A stretch of DNA of 21,243 nt from SXRF01 sp039808985 (GCA_039808985.1 JBDHUC010000035.1:1-21243); one strand, 5' to 3'; numbered from the stretch's first letter, positions 7,088-14,198 are shown. Notes: a model not told the origin generated them from the letters alone. Program-made: numbers and translations.

Positions 7088-7483
7088 ATGTCAATGAATT
7101 ACCGTCTTGCTGATATGTTGTCACTTATTCGTAATGGTCAGTCTGCGCGTCTGGCGCGTGTTCGCTGCCAGGCTACTAACCTGCTTGGCAATGTGCTTGA
7201 AGTTTTAAAGAATGAAGGCTTTATCGCGGATTATATTCGTTCGGAAAATAATGGTAAAGCTGAGTTTGAGATCGAGCTTAAATATCATGAAGGTGAGCGC
7301 GTCATTAAGGAAATTACATGCATTTCCAAGCCTGGCCGCCGCGTTTATTGTGAAATTTCCAAGCTCCCTAAATTCTTTAATGGCCTGGGTATTGCGATCC
7401 TCTCCACATCTAAAGGTGTGATGTCGGATTTTGATGCCCGCCAGGCGAATGTAGGCGGTGAAGTATTGTGTTCGGTATTCTAA
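7088..7483 (+). CDS. rpsH: 30S ribosomal protein S8
   Basis: S8 binds the central domain of 16S rRNA and in E. coli represses the spc operon by binding near rplE. A matching RNA site cannot be judged by eye here. The 131-residue product has the family features: YRLADMLSLIRNGQSARLAR, then VLEVLKNEGFIADY and the C-terminal VYCEISKLPKFFNGLGIAIL and LSTSKGVMSDFDARQANVGG. The ATG follows TAGGAGAATAAAT, with GGAG overlapping the end of rpsN. The second Met (residue 2 of the following MNYR) is a less likely start. Confidence 0.97.
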   Translation: MSMNYRLADMLSLIRNGQSARLARVRCQATNLLGNVLEVLKNEGFIADYIRSENNGKAEFEIELKYHEGERVIKEITCISKPGRRVYCEISKLPKFFNGLGIAILSTSKGVMSDFDARQANVGGEVLCSVF

Positions 7484-7519
7484 GCTAGAAAATATAAGTT
7501 TAAGGAAGTTGAGGATAAA

Positions 7520-8056
7520 ATGTCTCGTGTAGGTAAACAGCCGGTTGCGATACCATCAGGTGTCACCGTTAAGGTGGATGCAGGTGAGATTGCAGTTAAA
7601 GGTGCAAAAGGCGAATTGAAGGCAAAGTTGGCGCCCGAAGTGAATGTCAAGGTAGATGGCAGCAACGTTATCGTTTTGCCTGTAAACAAAGAAGACAAAC
7701 GCTCACGCGCAATGTGGGGGACAACCCGCAACCAGGTCAATAACATGGTTGAAGGTGTTTCCAAGGGCTTTACTGTGAAGCTTGAAATTCAGGGGGTTGG
7801 TTTCCGCGCAGCGGCAGACAAAAACTATCTGACTCTGGCTCTTGGTTTCAGCCATGAAATTAAATTCGCTATACCTGCTGGTATCAGCATAGTTTGCGAA
7901 AAGCCAACAGCTATTGCAATTTCCGGCTTTGATAAAAAGCTGGTAGGGCAGGTGGCTGCTGAAATCCGCGGCCTGCGCAAGCCTGAGCCATACAAAGGTA
8001 AAGGTGTTCGCTACGAAGGCGAATATGTACGTCAAAAAGAAGGGAAGAAGAAATAA
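7520..8056 (+). CDS. rplF: 50S ribosomal protein L6
   Basis: L6 sits near the factor-binding site of the 50S subunit. The 178-residue product has the usual two repeated domains. The N-terminus reads MSRVGKQPVAIPSGVTVKVD. The C-terminal signature PEPYKGKGVRYEGEYVRQKE is present at its usual place. A good ribosome binding site is present (AGTTGAGGATAAA before the ATG), after a 36-nt gap that also holds AAGGAAG. The stop overlaps the rplR start by one base (TAATG at 8054-8058). Confidence 0.97.
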   Translation: MSRVGKQPVAIPSGVTVKVDAGEIAVKGAKGELKAKLAPEVNVKVDGSNVIVLPVNKEDKRSRAMWGTTRNQVNNMVEGVSKGFTVKLEIQGVGFRAAADKNYLTLALGFSHEIKFAIPAGISIVCEKPTAIAISGFDKKLVGQVAAEIRGLRKPEPYKGKGVRYEGEYVRQKEGKKK

Positions 8057-8427
8057 TGTCTCAAGCTGTTAAATCAAAAGCATTGTTCGCTCGCCGTAAG
8101 CAGCGTGTCCGCACTGCGATACGCAAGCAGACCAATGGTCGCGTGCGCCTTTCTGTATTCCGTTCCGGCAAACATATTTATGCCCAGCTTATTGATGATA
8201 GCAAGGGCATGACTCTGGCTGCAGCATCTTCTCTGGATGCTGACGTTAAAGGCAAGGTAAAATCAACATCTACCATTGAGGCGGCGAAGATAATCGGTGC
8301 ATTAATTGCCCAGCGCGCTAAAAAAGCGGATGTAAAAGAAGTGGTATTTGACCGTGGTGGTTACCTGTTCCATGGCCGTGTAAAAGCTCTGGCTGATGCG
8401 GCGCGCGAAGCAGGATTATCATTCTAG
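8056..8427 (+). CDS. rplR: 50S ribosomal protein L18
   Basis: L18 carries 5S rRNA into the large subunit together with L5. The 123-residue protein shows a basic N-terminus (ARRKQRVRTAIRKQTNGRVR), then RLSVFRSGKHIYAQLIDD and the closing VVFDRGGYLFHGRVKALADA with AREAGLSF, all family hallmarks. Its ATG overlaps the rplF stop by one base, and GGGAAGAAG at the rplF end is the ribosome binding site. It is followed by a 51-nt AT-rich gap before rpsE, with no feature beyond the rpsE ribosome binding site. Confidence 0.97.
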   Translation: MSQAVKSKALFARRKQRVRTAIRKQTNGRVRLSVFRSGKHIYAQLIDDSKGMTLAAASSLDADVKGKVKSTSTIEAAKIIGALIAQRAKKADVKEVVFDRGGYLFHGRVKALADAAREAGLSF

Positions 8428-8478
8428 TTTATTTAAAAGGTTCAATAATTAGTAAGTTAATAAAGTTGGGAAATAAAT

Positions 8479-9075
8479 ATGGCACGTCCAGAACGCAATG
8501 AAAAGAAAAGTGGTCGCGAAGAAGGCAGCGATTTGATCGACAAATTAGTTTCGATCAACCGTGTTGCTAAAGTAGTAAAAGGTGGTCGCCGCTTTGGTTT
8601 TGCCGCACTGGTTGTTGTCGGCGATGGTAAAGGCCGGGTTGGCTATGGCTCAGGCAAGGCAAAAGAAGTTTCCGATGCTATGCGCAAGGCCCTGGATTCG
8701 GCTAAAAAATCCATGATGCGCATACCTCTGCGTGAAGGCCGTACTGTGCATCACGATTTGTATGGCCGTTTTGGAGCCGGTAAAGTAATTATACGGACCG
8801 CGCCTGTTGGTACAGGTATCATTGCTGGTGGCCCGATGCGCGCTGTTTTTGAAGCCCTTGGAGTGCAGGATGTCGTTGCCAAGTCGGTTGGCACTTCTAA
8901 CCCGCATAACATGTTAAAGGCAACTTTTGATGCGCTTGAAGGTATGAAATCGCCAAAAGCTATCGCCGCCAAGCGCGGAAAAGTTGTAGGCGAAATTGTG
9001 GAACGCCGCGAAGGAAAATCAATTGATGCTGTGAAATCAGAATCAGCAAAACCTGAAAAGAAATCTAAGGAATAA
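8479..9075 (+). CDS. rpsE: 30S ribosomal protein S5
   Basis: S5 helps maintain decoding accuracy and mRNA unwinding at the entry channel. The double-stranded-RNA-like N-terminal domain contains VSINRVAKVVKGGRRFGFAA and VVGDGKGRVGYGSGKA. The C-terminal domain contains GTGIIAGGPMRAVFEALGV and SNPHNMLKATFDAL. The 198 residues include a basic, hydrophilic tail of about 25 residues after VVGEIVERREGKS. The ribosome binding site is GTTGGGAAATAAAT. rpmD follows after 8 nt. Confidence 0.97.
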   Translation: MARPERNEKKSGREEGSDLIDKLVSINRVAKVVKGGRRFGFAALVVVGDGKGRVGYGSGKAKEVSDAMRKALDSAKKSMMRIPLREGRTVHHDLYGRFGAGKVIIRTAPVGTGIIAGGPMRAVFEALGVQDVVAKSVGTSNPHNMLKATFDALEGMKSPKAIAAKRGKVVGEIVERREGKSIDAVKSESAKPEKKSKE

Positions 9076-9083
9076 GGTATAAT

Positions 9084-9416
9084 ATGGCAACAGAAGCAAA
9101 AACAAAAACATCAGAAAAAGCTGCTGTGAAAAAAACTGCTGCTAAGGCGCCTGCAGAAAAAGTAGCCACAAGCGCTGCTGTTTCCCGTTCGCCAAAAGCT
9201 GCTGCTGGTAAAAAAGCTGAAAGCGGCAGTGGGGTTGTCGGCAAGGTAAAGGTAACCCAACTGGTTGGCACTATTGGTCGCCGCCATGATCAGGAAGCTA
9301 CACTTATTGGCTTGGGGCTTAATAAACGTCATCGTTCGCGTGTTCTGGAAGACACACCTTCAGTCCGCGGCATGATTTATAAGGTCAGGCATTTGCTTAA
9401 GGTGGAAGCGGCATAA
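9084..9416 (+). CDS. rpmD: 50S ribosomal protein L30 with long Ala/Lys N-terminal extension
   Basis: The L30 core lies at about residues 53-110 (GKVKVTQLVGTIGRRHDQEA, then GLGLNKRHRSRVLEDTPSVR and GMIYKVRHLLKVE). It is complete, with the conserved RHRSRVLEDTPSVRGM segment. L30 is normally about 60 residues. Here about 50 residues precede the core, almost all Ala, Lys, Ser, Thr, Glu or Pro, resembling a histone-H1-like or unstructured tail. I find no ATG or GTG in frame close to the core that could replace the 9084 start. That start has AAGG upstream and lies 8 nt after rpsE. The extension is therefore probably translated. Its function is unknown. Confidence 0.92.
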   Translation: MATEAKTKTSEKAAVKKTAAKAPAEKVATSAAVSRSPKAAAGKKAESGSGVVGKVKVTQLVGTIGRRHDQEATLIGLGLNKRHRSRVLEDTPSVRGMIYKVRHLLKVEAA

Positions 9417-9420
9417 AATA

Positions 9421-9484
9421 AGTTGCTAGTTGCCAGTTACTAGTTTTTAGTAGCTTTCTGACTAGTAACAAGTAACTAGTAACA
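9421..9484 (+). repeat. Heptad-unit inverted repeat B (rpmD/rplO gap)
   Basis: The left arm 9421-9444 and right arm 9461-9484 (24 nt each) give 19 of 24 identities when one is reverse-complemented; two of the five differences would be G-U pairs. The innermost 9 bp (GTTACTAGT / ACTAGTAAC) are perfect, and the loop is 16 nt. Both arms parse as 7-nt units: AGTTGCT, AGTTGCC, AGTTACT on the left and ACTAGTA, ACAAGTA, ACTAGTA, ACAAGTA on the right. The unit is the same AGTTACY variant as repeat E. The element sits between the rpmD stop and the rplO ribosome binding region. Confidence 0.78.
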
Positions 9485-9506
9485 AGTAATTAAAACGGGT
9501 AAAGAC

Positions 9507-9980
9507 ATGCAATTAAACGAATTAAAAGATAATAAAGGCGCCAGACACCGTAAGATGCGTGTTGGCCGTGGTATCGGCTCCGGCAAGGGCAAAACTGCTG
9601 GCCGTGGCGGTAAAGGCCAGACAGCGCGCACCGGCGTTCGCATTAATGGTTTTGAAGGCGGTCAGACCCCGATTCACCGCCGTTTGCCAAAGCGTGGATT
9701 TAATAACTATACCCGCCATGAATATGAAACCGTTAATCTGGGCGCTATACAGAAAGCAGTTGATGCTAAAACCCTTGATACCGGTAAAACTGTAAATCTG
9801 GAAGCTTTAAAGGCTGCCGGTCTGGTACGTAAAGCCGCTGTTGAAGTTAAGCTCCTTGCAAAAGGTGCTATTACTTCCAAAGTTAATCTTGATGTGCATT
9901 TTGCATCAGAATCAGCTAAAGCTGCAGTTGAGAAGGCTGGCGGTAAGGTTACTGTAAGTGCGGCGGCTTCTGCTGCTTAA
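9507..9980 (+). CDS. rplO: 50S ribosomal protein L15
   Basis: L15 is a mid-to-late assembly protein of the 50S subunit with a long unstructured N-terminal arm. The 157 residues start MQLNELKDNKGARHRKMRVG. They include the Gly-rich arm GRGIGSGKGKTAGRGGKGQT and GVRINGFEGGQTPIHRRLPK, then the globular part with NLEALKAAGLV. The C-terminus ends in a short Ala/Ser run (VSAAASAA). Repeat B lies just upstream, and the start is preceded by AACGGGTAAAGAC, where GGG is the best available ribosome binding match. A 63-nt gap without a recognisable element separates it from secY. Confidence 0.96.
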   Translation: MQLNELKDNKGARHRKMRVGRGIGSGKGKTAGRGGKGQTARTGVRINGFEGGQTPIHRRLPKRGFNNYTRHEYETVNLGAIQKAVDAKTLDTGKTVNLEALKAAGLVRKAAVEVKLLAKGAITSKVNLDVHFASESAKAAVEKAGGKVTVSAAASAA

Positions 9981-10043
9981 TAGTTCTGTTATCCGCGCTT
10001 CCTGGGTATCAAGTAGATAATAAGTAATGGAATTTATAAAACT

Positions 10044-11375
10044 ATGACATCTGCCGCAGAACGCCTTGCCAGCAACATGAATATTGGTATGTTTACCCGC
10101 AATCCTGAGCTTAAAAGCCGGTTGCTGTTTGTTCTTGGTGCTTTGATAGTTTACCGTATTGGTACTTATATACCGGTTCCGGGCATAGATCCGCATATAC
10201 TGGCAGAAATTTTTGCTAAACATCAAGGCGGGGTTCTTGGAGTATTTAACATGTTCTCAGGCGGCGGCCTGTCGCGCATGTCGATCCTTGCGCTTGCGGT
10301 TATGCCATATATTTCTTCATCCATTATAATGCAGATACTTACTTTTGCTGTGCCATCCCTTGCTTCCTTGAAAAAGGAAGGCGAGGCCGGTCGCAGGAAA
10401 ATTAATCAATATACACGTTATGGGACCGTGCTGCTCGCAGCCCTTCAAGGCTATGGTATTGCTGCCGGTCTGGAAGGCATGACCGGGCCTGGCGGAGTGA
10501 GCGCGGTAATGGATCCTGGCATGTTTTTCCGTTTCACTACTACAGTAACGCTTATCGGCGGCACAATGTTCCTCATGTGGCTTGGTGAGCAGATTACCGC
10601 CCGTGGTATCGGCAATGGCATTTCGCTGATTATTTTTTCCGGCATTGTTGCCAATTTCCCAAGCGCTGTTAGCAAAACCCTTGAGCTGGGCCGCACCGGG
10701 GTTATCTCCACCCCGCTTGTTTTCGTAATTCTGGTGGTGGTTCTTGCGCTGGTTGCTCTGATAGTTTTTGTAGAGCGTGCACAGCGCCGGGTTATAATAC
10801 AATATCCAAGACGCCAAATGGGTAATAAGGAAAGCAACCATATGCCCCTTAAGCTTAATACTGCTGGCGTTATACCACCTATTTTTGCAAGCTCTCTGCT
10901 TCTTTTCCCGCTTACAATTGCAAGCTTTAATGCGCATGGAAGCGGGATATTGCAGTCGATAAGCACTTATCTTGCGCATGGCCAGCCATTATACATCGCC
11001 GCTTATGTCGGACTGATAATATTTTTCAGTTTTTTCTATACTTCCGTTGTGTTTAATCCTACTGAAACGGCTGAAAATTTAAAGAAAAATGGCGGGTTTA
11101 TAGCCGGTGTCCGTCCTGGCCAGCAAACCGCCGATTACCTTGATTTTATTCTTACCCGCCTGACCGCTGTAGGTGCGATTTATATGTCGCTGGTTTGCGT
11201 TATGCCGGAAATATTTGTGGCTAAATATGCGGTTCCATTCCAGCTTGGCGGAACTGGACTTTTAATTGTGGTTAATGTGATTATTGATTTTGTAACCCAG
11301 GTTCAATCCCATATGTACGCTCAGCAATATGAAAGCCTTATTAAAAAAGCACGCCTGAAGGGCAGGATTAAATGA
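10044..11375 (+). CDS. secY: Preprotein translocase subunit SecY
   Basis: SecY is the membrane channel through which unfolded secretory proteins and nascent membrane proteins pass, with SecE and SecG and driven by SecA. The 443-residue product has the expected ten hydrophobic segments. Family signatures seen are YRIGTYIPVPGID after the first membrane segment, the plug and TM2 region FNMFSGGGLSRMSILALAV, LGEQITARGIGNGISLIIF, and the cytosolic loop VERAQRRVIIQYPRRQMG and the following LKLNTAGVIPPIFASSLL. FNPTETAENLKKNGGFIAG is the late cytosolic loop that contacts SecA or the ribosome. The start has only a weak ribosome binding site (ATGGAATTTATAAAACT). The stop overlaps adk as ATGA. Confidence 0.97.
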   Translation: MTSAAERLASNMNIGMFTRNPELKSRLLFVLGALIVYRIGTYIPVPGIDPHILAEIFAKHQGGVLGVFNMFSGGGLSRMSILALAVMPYISSSIIMQILTFAVPSLASLKKEGEAGRRKINQYTRYGTVLLAALQGYGIAAGLEGMTGPGGVSAVMDPGMFFRFTTTVTLIGGTMFLMWLGEQITARGIGNGISLIIFSGIVANFPSAVSKTLELGRTGVISTPLVFVILVVVLALVALIVFVERAQRRVIIQYPRRQMGNKESNHMPLKLNTAGVIPPIFASSLLLFPLTIASFNAHGSGILQSISTYLAHGQPLYIAAYVGLIIFFSFFYTSVVFNPTETAENLKKNGGFIAGVRPGQQTADYLDFILTRLTAVGAIYMSLVCVMPEIFVAKYAVPFQLGGTGLLIVVNVIIDFVTQVQSHMYAQQYESLIKKARLKGRIK

Positions 11376-12034
11376 AGCTGATTCTACTTGGGCCTCCCGG
11401 GGCTGGTAAAGGTACACAGGCGCAACACCTGCAGAACAAGCTTTCCATTGCCAAGCTTTCAACGGGGGATATGCTTCGTGCGGCTGTTGCTTCAGGTAGC
11501 GATCTTGGTAAAAAAGCTAAGGATATTATGGCTGGCGGCGGGTTGGTTCCTGATGAACTGGTGGTTGACCTTATCCGCAACCGGATTGCACAGCAAGATT
11601 GCGCTAACGGATTTATCCTTGATGGGTTCCCGCGTACATTAGGGCAGGCGGAAGCGCTTGATAATATGCTTAAAGAACAAAATATGAAAATTGATTTTGT
11701 AATTGAGCTTAAAGTTGATGATGCGGAGCTTACCAAGCGTATTTCTGGCCGCTATTCCTGTGAAAAATGTGGTGCTGGATACCATGATAGCTACAAAAAA
11801 CCTCGTGTTCAGGGGATTTGTGATGAATGTGGTGGTAGCAGCTTTACCCGCCGCGCTGACGATAAAGCCGAAACCGTTGCTGAAAGGCTTAAAACCTATC
11901 ATAAACAGACCGCCCCGCTTTTGCCTTACTATAAGGAACATGGCGTCCTTGTATCTGTTGATGGAATGGCTGAAATTGCTGAGGTTACGCGGCAAATTGA
12001 CGATATTGTAAAAACAAAGGAAAAAATTATATAA
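11372..12034 (+). CDS. adk: Adenylate kinase, zinc-lid type
   Basis: Adenylate kinase interconverts ATP plus AMP and two ADP in the cytosol. The Walker A loop GPPGAGKGTQAQ is at residues 6-17. The AMP-binding KLSTGDMLRAA and the GFPRTLGQAEAL segment follow. The LID domain has two CXXC pairs (YSCEKCGAGYHD and GICDECGGSSF), the four-cysteine structural-zinc form common in Rhodospirillales-like alphaproteobacteria and Gram-positives. The closing RADDKAETVAERLKTYHKQT is typical. The 220-residue length fits. The 4-nt ATGA overlap with secY is the classic alphaproteobacterial secY-adk coupling. A 111-nt gap with a likely promoter follows. Confidence 0.97.
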   Translation: MKLILLGPPGAGKGTQAQHLQNKLSIAKLSTGDMLRAAVASGSDLGKKAKDIMAGGGLVPDELVVDLIRNRIAQQDCANGFILDGFPRTLGQAEALDNMLKEQNMKIDFVIELKVDDAELTKRISGRYSCEKCGAGYHDSYKKPRVQGICDECGGSSFTRRADDKAETVAERLKTYHKQTAPLLPYYKEHGVLVSVDGMAEIAEVTRQIDDIVKTKEKII

Positions 12035-12039
12035 AACTA

Positions 12040-12067
12040 TTGACGGAAGTTATAATTTCCCTATTAT
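12040..12067 (+). promoter_or_regulatory. Putative sigma70 promoter upstream of rpsM
   Basis: TTGACG at 12040-12045 and TATTAT at 12062-12067 are separated by 16 bp, one mismatch each from the -35 and -10 consensus. They lie in the 111-nt adk/rpsM gap, the longest gap in the superoperon without an inverted repeat. The placement suggests separate transcription of rpsM-rpsK-rpoA-rplQ. A pyrimidine-rich stretch (TTCCCTATTATCCTTCCTCC) overlaps it. This is pattern matching only; no start site is known. Confidence 0.45.
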
Positions 12068-12145
12068 CCTTCCTCCTCTTAACATTAAATTGCTGGTATT
12101 TTTTTAGTAACTTATTCATTTAACTATTTATTTTTTGGGGTTTTT

Positions 12146-12523
12146 GTGGCTCGTATCGCTGGTGTAAATATTCCTTCAGGCAAGCGTCTTGATATTGCGC
12201 TTACCTATATACATGGCATTGGCCGTGTTAAATCTGCTGAAATCTGTGAAAAGGCTGGGCTGCCTCCTGAGAAGCGTGTCCATCAGTTGGCTGAATCGGA
12301 AGTTATCCGGGTTCGCGAAATTATTGACCGTGATTACACTGTGGAGGGCGACCTGCGCCGTGAAATATCAATGAATATTAAGCGCCTGGTTGACCTTGGC
12401 TGCTACCGTGGCCTTCGCCACCGTAAGAAATTGCCGGTTCGCGGGCAGCGTACTCATACTAATGCCCGTACCCGTAAAGGTAAATCCAAGCCGATAGCCG
12501 GTAAGAAAATTGCAACTAAATAA
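12146..12523 (+). CDS. rpsM: 30S ribosomal protein S13 (GTG start)
   Basis: S13 sits in the 30S head, contacts the P-site tRNA, and forms bridges to the 50S subunit. The 125 residues include ARIAGVNIPSGKRLDIALTY at the start, then YIHGIGRVKSAEICEKAG (a helix-turn-helix-like fold) and the C-terminal RGLRHRKKLPVRGQRTHTNA with RTRKGK, which reaches the tRNAs. The canonical M-A-R-I-A-G start is encoded by GTG at 12146, not ATG. The upstream bases TTTGGGGTTTTT offer a GGGG run 6 nt away as ribosome binding site. It heads the alpha-operon segment after the likely promoter. Confidence 0.95.
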   Translation: MARIAGVNIPSGKRLDIALTYIHGIGRVKSAEICEKAGLPPEKRVHQLAESEVIRVREIIDRDYTVEGDLRREISMNIKRLVDLGCYRGLRHRKKLPVRGQRTHTNARTRKGKSKPIAGKKIATK

Positions 12524-12530
12524 CAGTCTC

Positions 12531-12590
12531 TAGGTGCTAGAGGCCAGGTGCTAGAATTAGCTAGAACCTGGACCCAGTGCCTGGCCCCTA
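12531..12590 (+). repeat. Heptad-unit inverted repeat C (rpsM/rpsK gap)
   Basis: A 60-nt imperfect inverted repeat. The best helix pairs 12542-12552 (GGCCAGGTGCT) with 12576-12586 (AGTGCCTGGCC), 11 bp including two G-U pairs. The outer TAGG/CCTA ends also match. The left side parses into 7-nt units: AGGTGCT, AGAGGCC, AGGTGCT. The right side gives AGGGGCC, AGGCACT on the opposite strand. This is the AGGNNCY variant, shared with repeat F. It is followed by AAATTAAGGAAAGAAAA, the rpsK ribosome binding region. Confidence 0.68.
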
Positions 12591-12606
12591 AATTAAGGAA
12601 AGAAAA

Positions 12607-13005
12607 ATGGCCGCCAAAGAAGCAGGTGCCGCAAGGCTCAAAAAACGTGAACGTAAAAACATCACCACAGGTGTGGCGCATGTTAACGCATCGTTTAACA
12701 ATACTATCATTACCATAACCGATATGCAGGGTAATACTGTGTCGTGGTCATCGGCTGGTCATCATGGTTTTAAAGGCTCGCGCAAATCGACCCCATACGC
12801 CGCGCAGGTAACTGCAGAGGATGCTGGTCGTAAAGCGCAGGAGCACGGAATGAAAACGCTGGCAGTGGTTGTGAAAGGCCCTGGTTCAGGCCGCGAGTCT
12901 GCGCTCCGTGCATTGCAGACTGTAGGGTTTACCGTTACCTCGATCAAGGATATAACCCCTGTTCCGCATAATGGTTGCCGTCCGCCAAAACGTCGCAGGG
13001 TATAA
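12607..13005 (+). CDS. rpsK: 30S ribosomal protein S11
   Basis: S11 is on the 30S platform near the mRNA exit and the Shine-Dalgarno helix. The 132-residue product is canonical: KRERKNITTGVAHVNASFNN, TIITITDMQGNTVSWSSAGH and GFKGSRKSTPYAAQVTAEDA, ending DITPVPHNGCRPPKRRRV. The ribosome binding site AAGGAAAG precedes the ATG by about 6 nt, just after repeat C. The stop is followed almost at once by repeat D, so this gene is flanked on both sides by heptad-unit hairpins. Confidence 0.97.
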   Translation: MAAKEAGAARLKKRERKNITTGVAHVNASFNNTIITITDMQGNTVSWSSAGHHGFKGSRKSTPYAAQVTAEDAGRKAQEHGMKTLAVVVKGPGSGRESALRALQTVGFTVTSIKDITPVPHNGCRPPKRRRV

Positions 13006-13010
13006 TAATT

Positions 13011-13082
13011 AGTGGTCAGTGGCCGGTGGCCAGTGACCAGAAAATAGTTAAACTGACCGGTGGCCGCTGGCCGCTGAACACT
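13011..13082 (+). repeat. Heptad-unit inverted repeat D (rpsK/rpoA gap)
   Basis: The left arm 13011-13040 and right arm 13053-13082 are 30 nt each. Reverse-complementing the right arm gives 22 of 30 identities, and four of the eight differences are G-U compatible. The left arm is a clear 7-nt series: AGTGGTC, AGTGGCC, GGTGGCC, AGTGACC. The loop is 12 nt (AAAATAGTTAAA). It is far more GC-rich than the surrounding gaps. It shares the AGTGGYC unit with repeat A. AGGAGAAGAGA, the rpoA ribosome binding site, begins directly at the end of the element. Confidence 0.82.
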
Positions 13083-13093
13083 AGGAGAAGAGA

Positions 13094-14107
13094 ATGTTAG
13101 CAAAGAACTGGCAAGATATGATTAAGCCCACCAAGCTCGATATCGTGACCTCAAAAAGCAACCCATGTCAGGCAACTATTGTTGCTGAGCCTCTGGAGCG
13201 CGGGTTTGGGCATACGCTTGGTGTTGTTTTGCGCCGCGTTCTGCTGTCATCGTTGCAGGGTTCTGCGGTTACTACCTTGAAGATTGAGGGTGTGCTTCAC
13301 GAGTTTTCTTCTATCCCAGGGGTGCGTGAAGATGTGACTGATGTAATCCTTAACATCAAGGAACTGCGCCTTAAATCAGGCAGCGCCGAAAAGAAGCGCA
13401 TCACCTTGAATGCTACTGGCCCTGGCGAAGTAAAAGCCGGTGCAATTGAAGTTTCCGGTGATGTGGAGGTTATCAATAAAGACCATGTTATCTGTACGCT
13501 TGATAAAGGCGCTAAGCTTAATATGGAGATGACTGTTGAAACCGGTAAAGGTTATGTTCGCGCACAACGCAGTGCCGAAGCGCCTATTGGCCTTATCCCT
13601 GTTGATGCATTGTTCAGCCCGATCGTTAAAGTATCATATAAAGTTGAAAATGCCCGTGTTGGCCAGATAACCGACTATGACAAGCTTTCAATGACTATTG
13701 AAACCGATGGTTCGGTTACTGCTGAAGATGCAGTTGCCCTTTCTGCGCGTATACTTCAGGATCAGCTACAGTTGTTCATCAATTTTGAAGAGTCTAAAAT
13801 TGAGAAAAAAGAAGACGCTAAGCCAGAGCTTCCGTTCAGCCAGTATCTGCTCAAGAAAGTTTATGATCTTGACGAGCTTTCTGTTCGTGCTACGAACTGC
13901 CTGAAAAATGACAATATTATTTATGTTGGCGATCTTGTTCAGAAAACTGAAGGTGAAATGCTTAAAACCCCTAATTTCGGTCGTAAATCACTGAATGAGA
14001 TTAAGGAAAAGCTTGCAAAGATTGGCCTGCGTTTCGGCATGGAAGTTCCAGGTTGGCCGCCGGAAAATATTGAAGAATTGGCTCGTAAATACGAGGATCC
14101 ATATTAA
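13094..14107 (+). CDS. rpoA: DNA-directed RNA polymerase subunit alpha
   Basis: The alpha dimer nucleates RNA polymerase assembly and its C-terminal domain contacts UP-elements and activators. The N-terminal domain shows VAEPLERGFGHTLGVVLRRV and LLSSLQGSAVTTLKIEGVLH, the dimer interface. After a linker around residues 235-250, the C-terminal domain has LSVRATNCLKNDNIIYVGDL, with the DNA-binding arginine, and NFGRKSLNEIKEKLAKIGL. The product is 337 residues, typical for alphaproteobacteria. AGGAG lies about 7 nt before the ATG. It lies between repeats D and E. Confidence 0.98.
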   Translation: MLAKNWQDMIKPTKLDIVTSKSNPCQATIVAEPLERGFGHTLGVVLRRVLLSSLQGSAVTTLKIEGVLHEFSSIPGVREDVTDVILNIKELRLKSGSAEKKRITLNATGPGEVKAGAIEVSGDVEVINKDHVICTLDKGAKLNMEMTVETGKGYVRAQRSAEAPIGLIPVDALFSPIVKVSYKVENARVGQITDYDKLSMTIETDGSVTAEDAVALSARILQDQLQLFINFEESKIEKKEDAKPELPFSQYLLKKVYDLDELSVRATNCLKNDNIIYVGDLVQKTEGEMLKTPNFGRKSLNEIKEKLAKIGLRFGMEVPGWPPENIEELARKYEDPY

Positions 14108-14108
14108 G

Positions 14109-14182
14109 TAGTTACCAGTTACTAGTTACCGGTTGCCAGTAAGCAGCCGGGCTAGTAACTAGTAACGAGTAACTAGTAACTA
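14109..14182 (+). repeat. Heptad-unit inverted repeat E (rpoA/rplQ gap)
   Basis: The left arm 14109-14140 and right arm 14151-14182, 32 nt each, match at 25 of 32 positions after reverse complementing, with a 10-nt loop. Three of the seven differences are G-U compatible. The left arm is a 7-nt series AGTTACC, AGTTACT, AGTTACC, GGTTGCC. The right arm repeats AGTAACT/AGTAACG. This is the clearest copy of the family and shares its unit with repeat B. The next bases, AAATAGGAGTAAATAAA, form the rplQ ribosome binding region. Confidence 0.83.
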
Positions 14183-14198
14183 AATAGGAGTAAATAAA

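Noticed and set aside
9981..10043. Possible decayed repeat element in the rplO/secY gap
   Set aside because: I could not find 7-nt periodicity or matching arms. The 63 nt hold only a weak ribosome binding site.
10317..10979. Long minus-strand frames opposite secY
   Set aside because: They are antisense to a strongly conserved gene, show no known motif or ribosome binding site, and arise from the codon pattern of secY.
2951..14182. CRISPR array or insertion sequence as explanation of the repeats
   Set aside because: The units are 7 nt, degenerate and arranged as inverted arms. There are no regular spacers, no transposase frame, and no target duplications that I could recognise.
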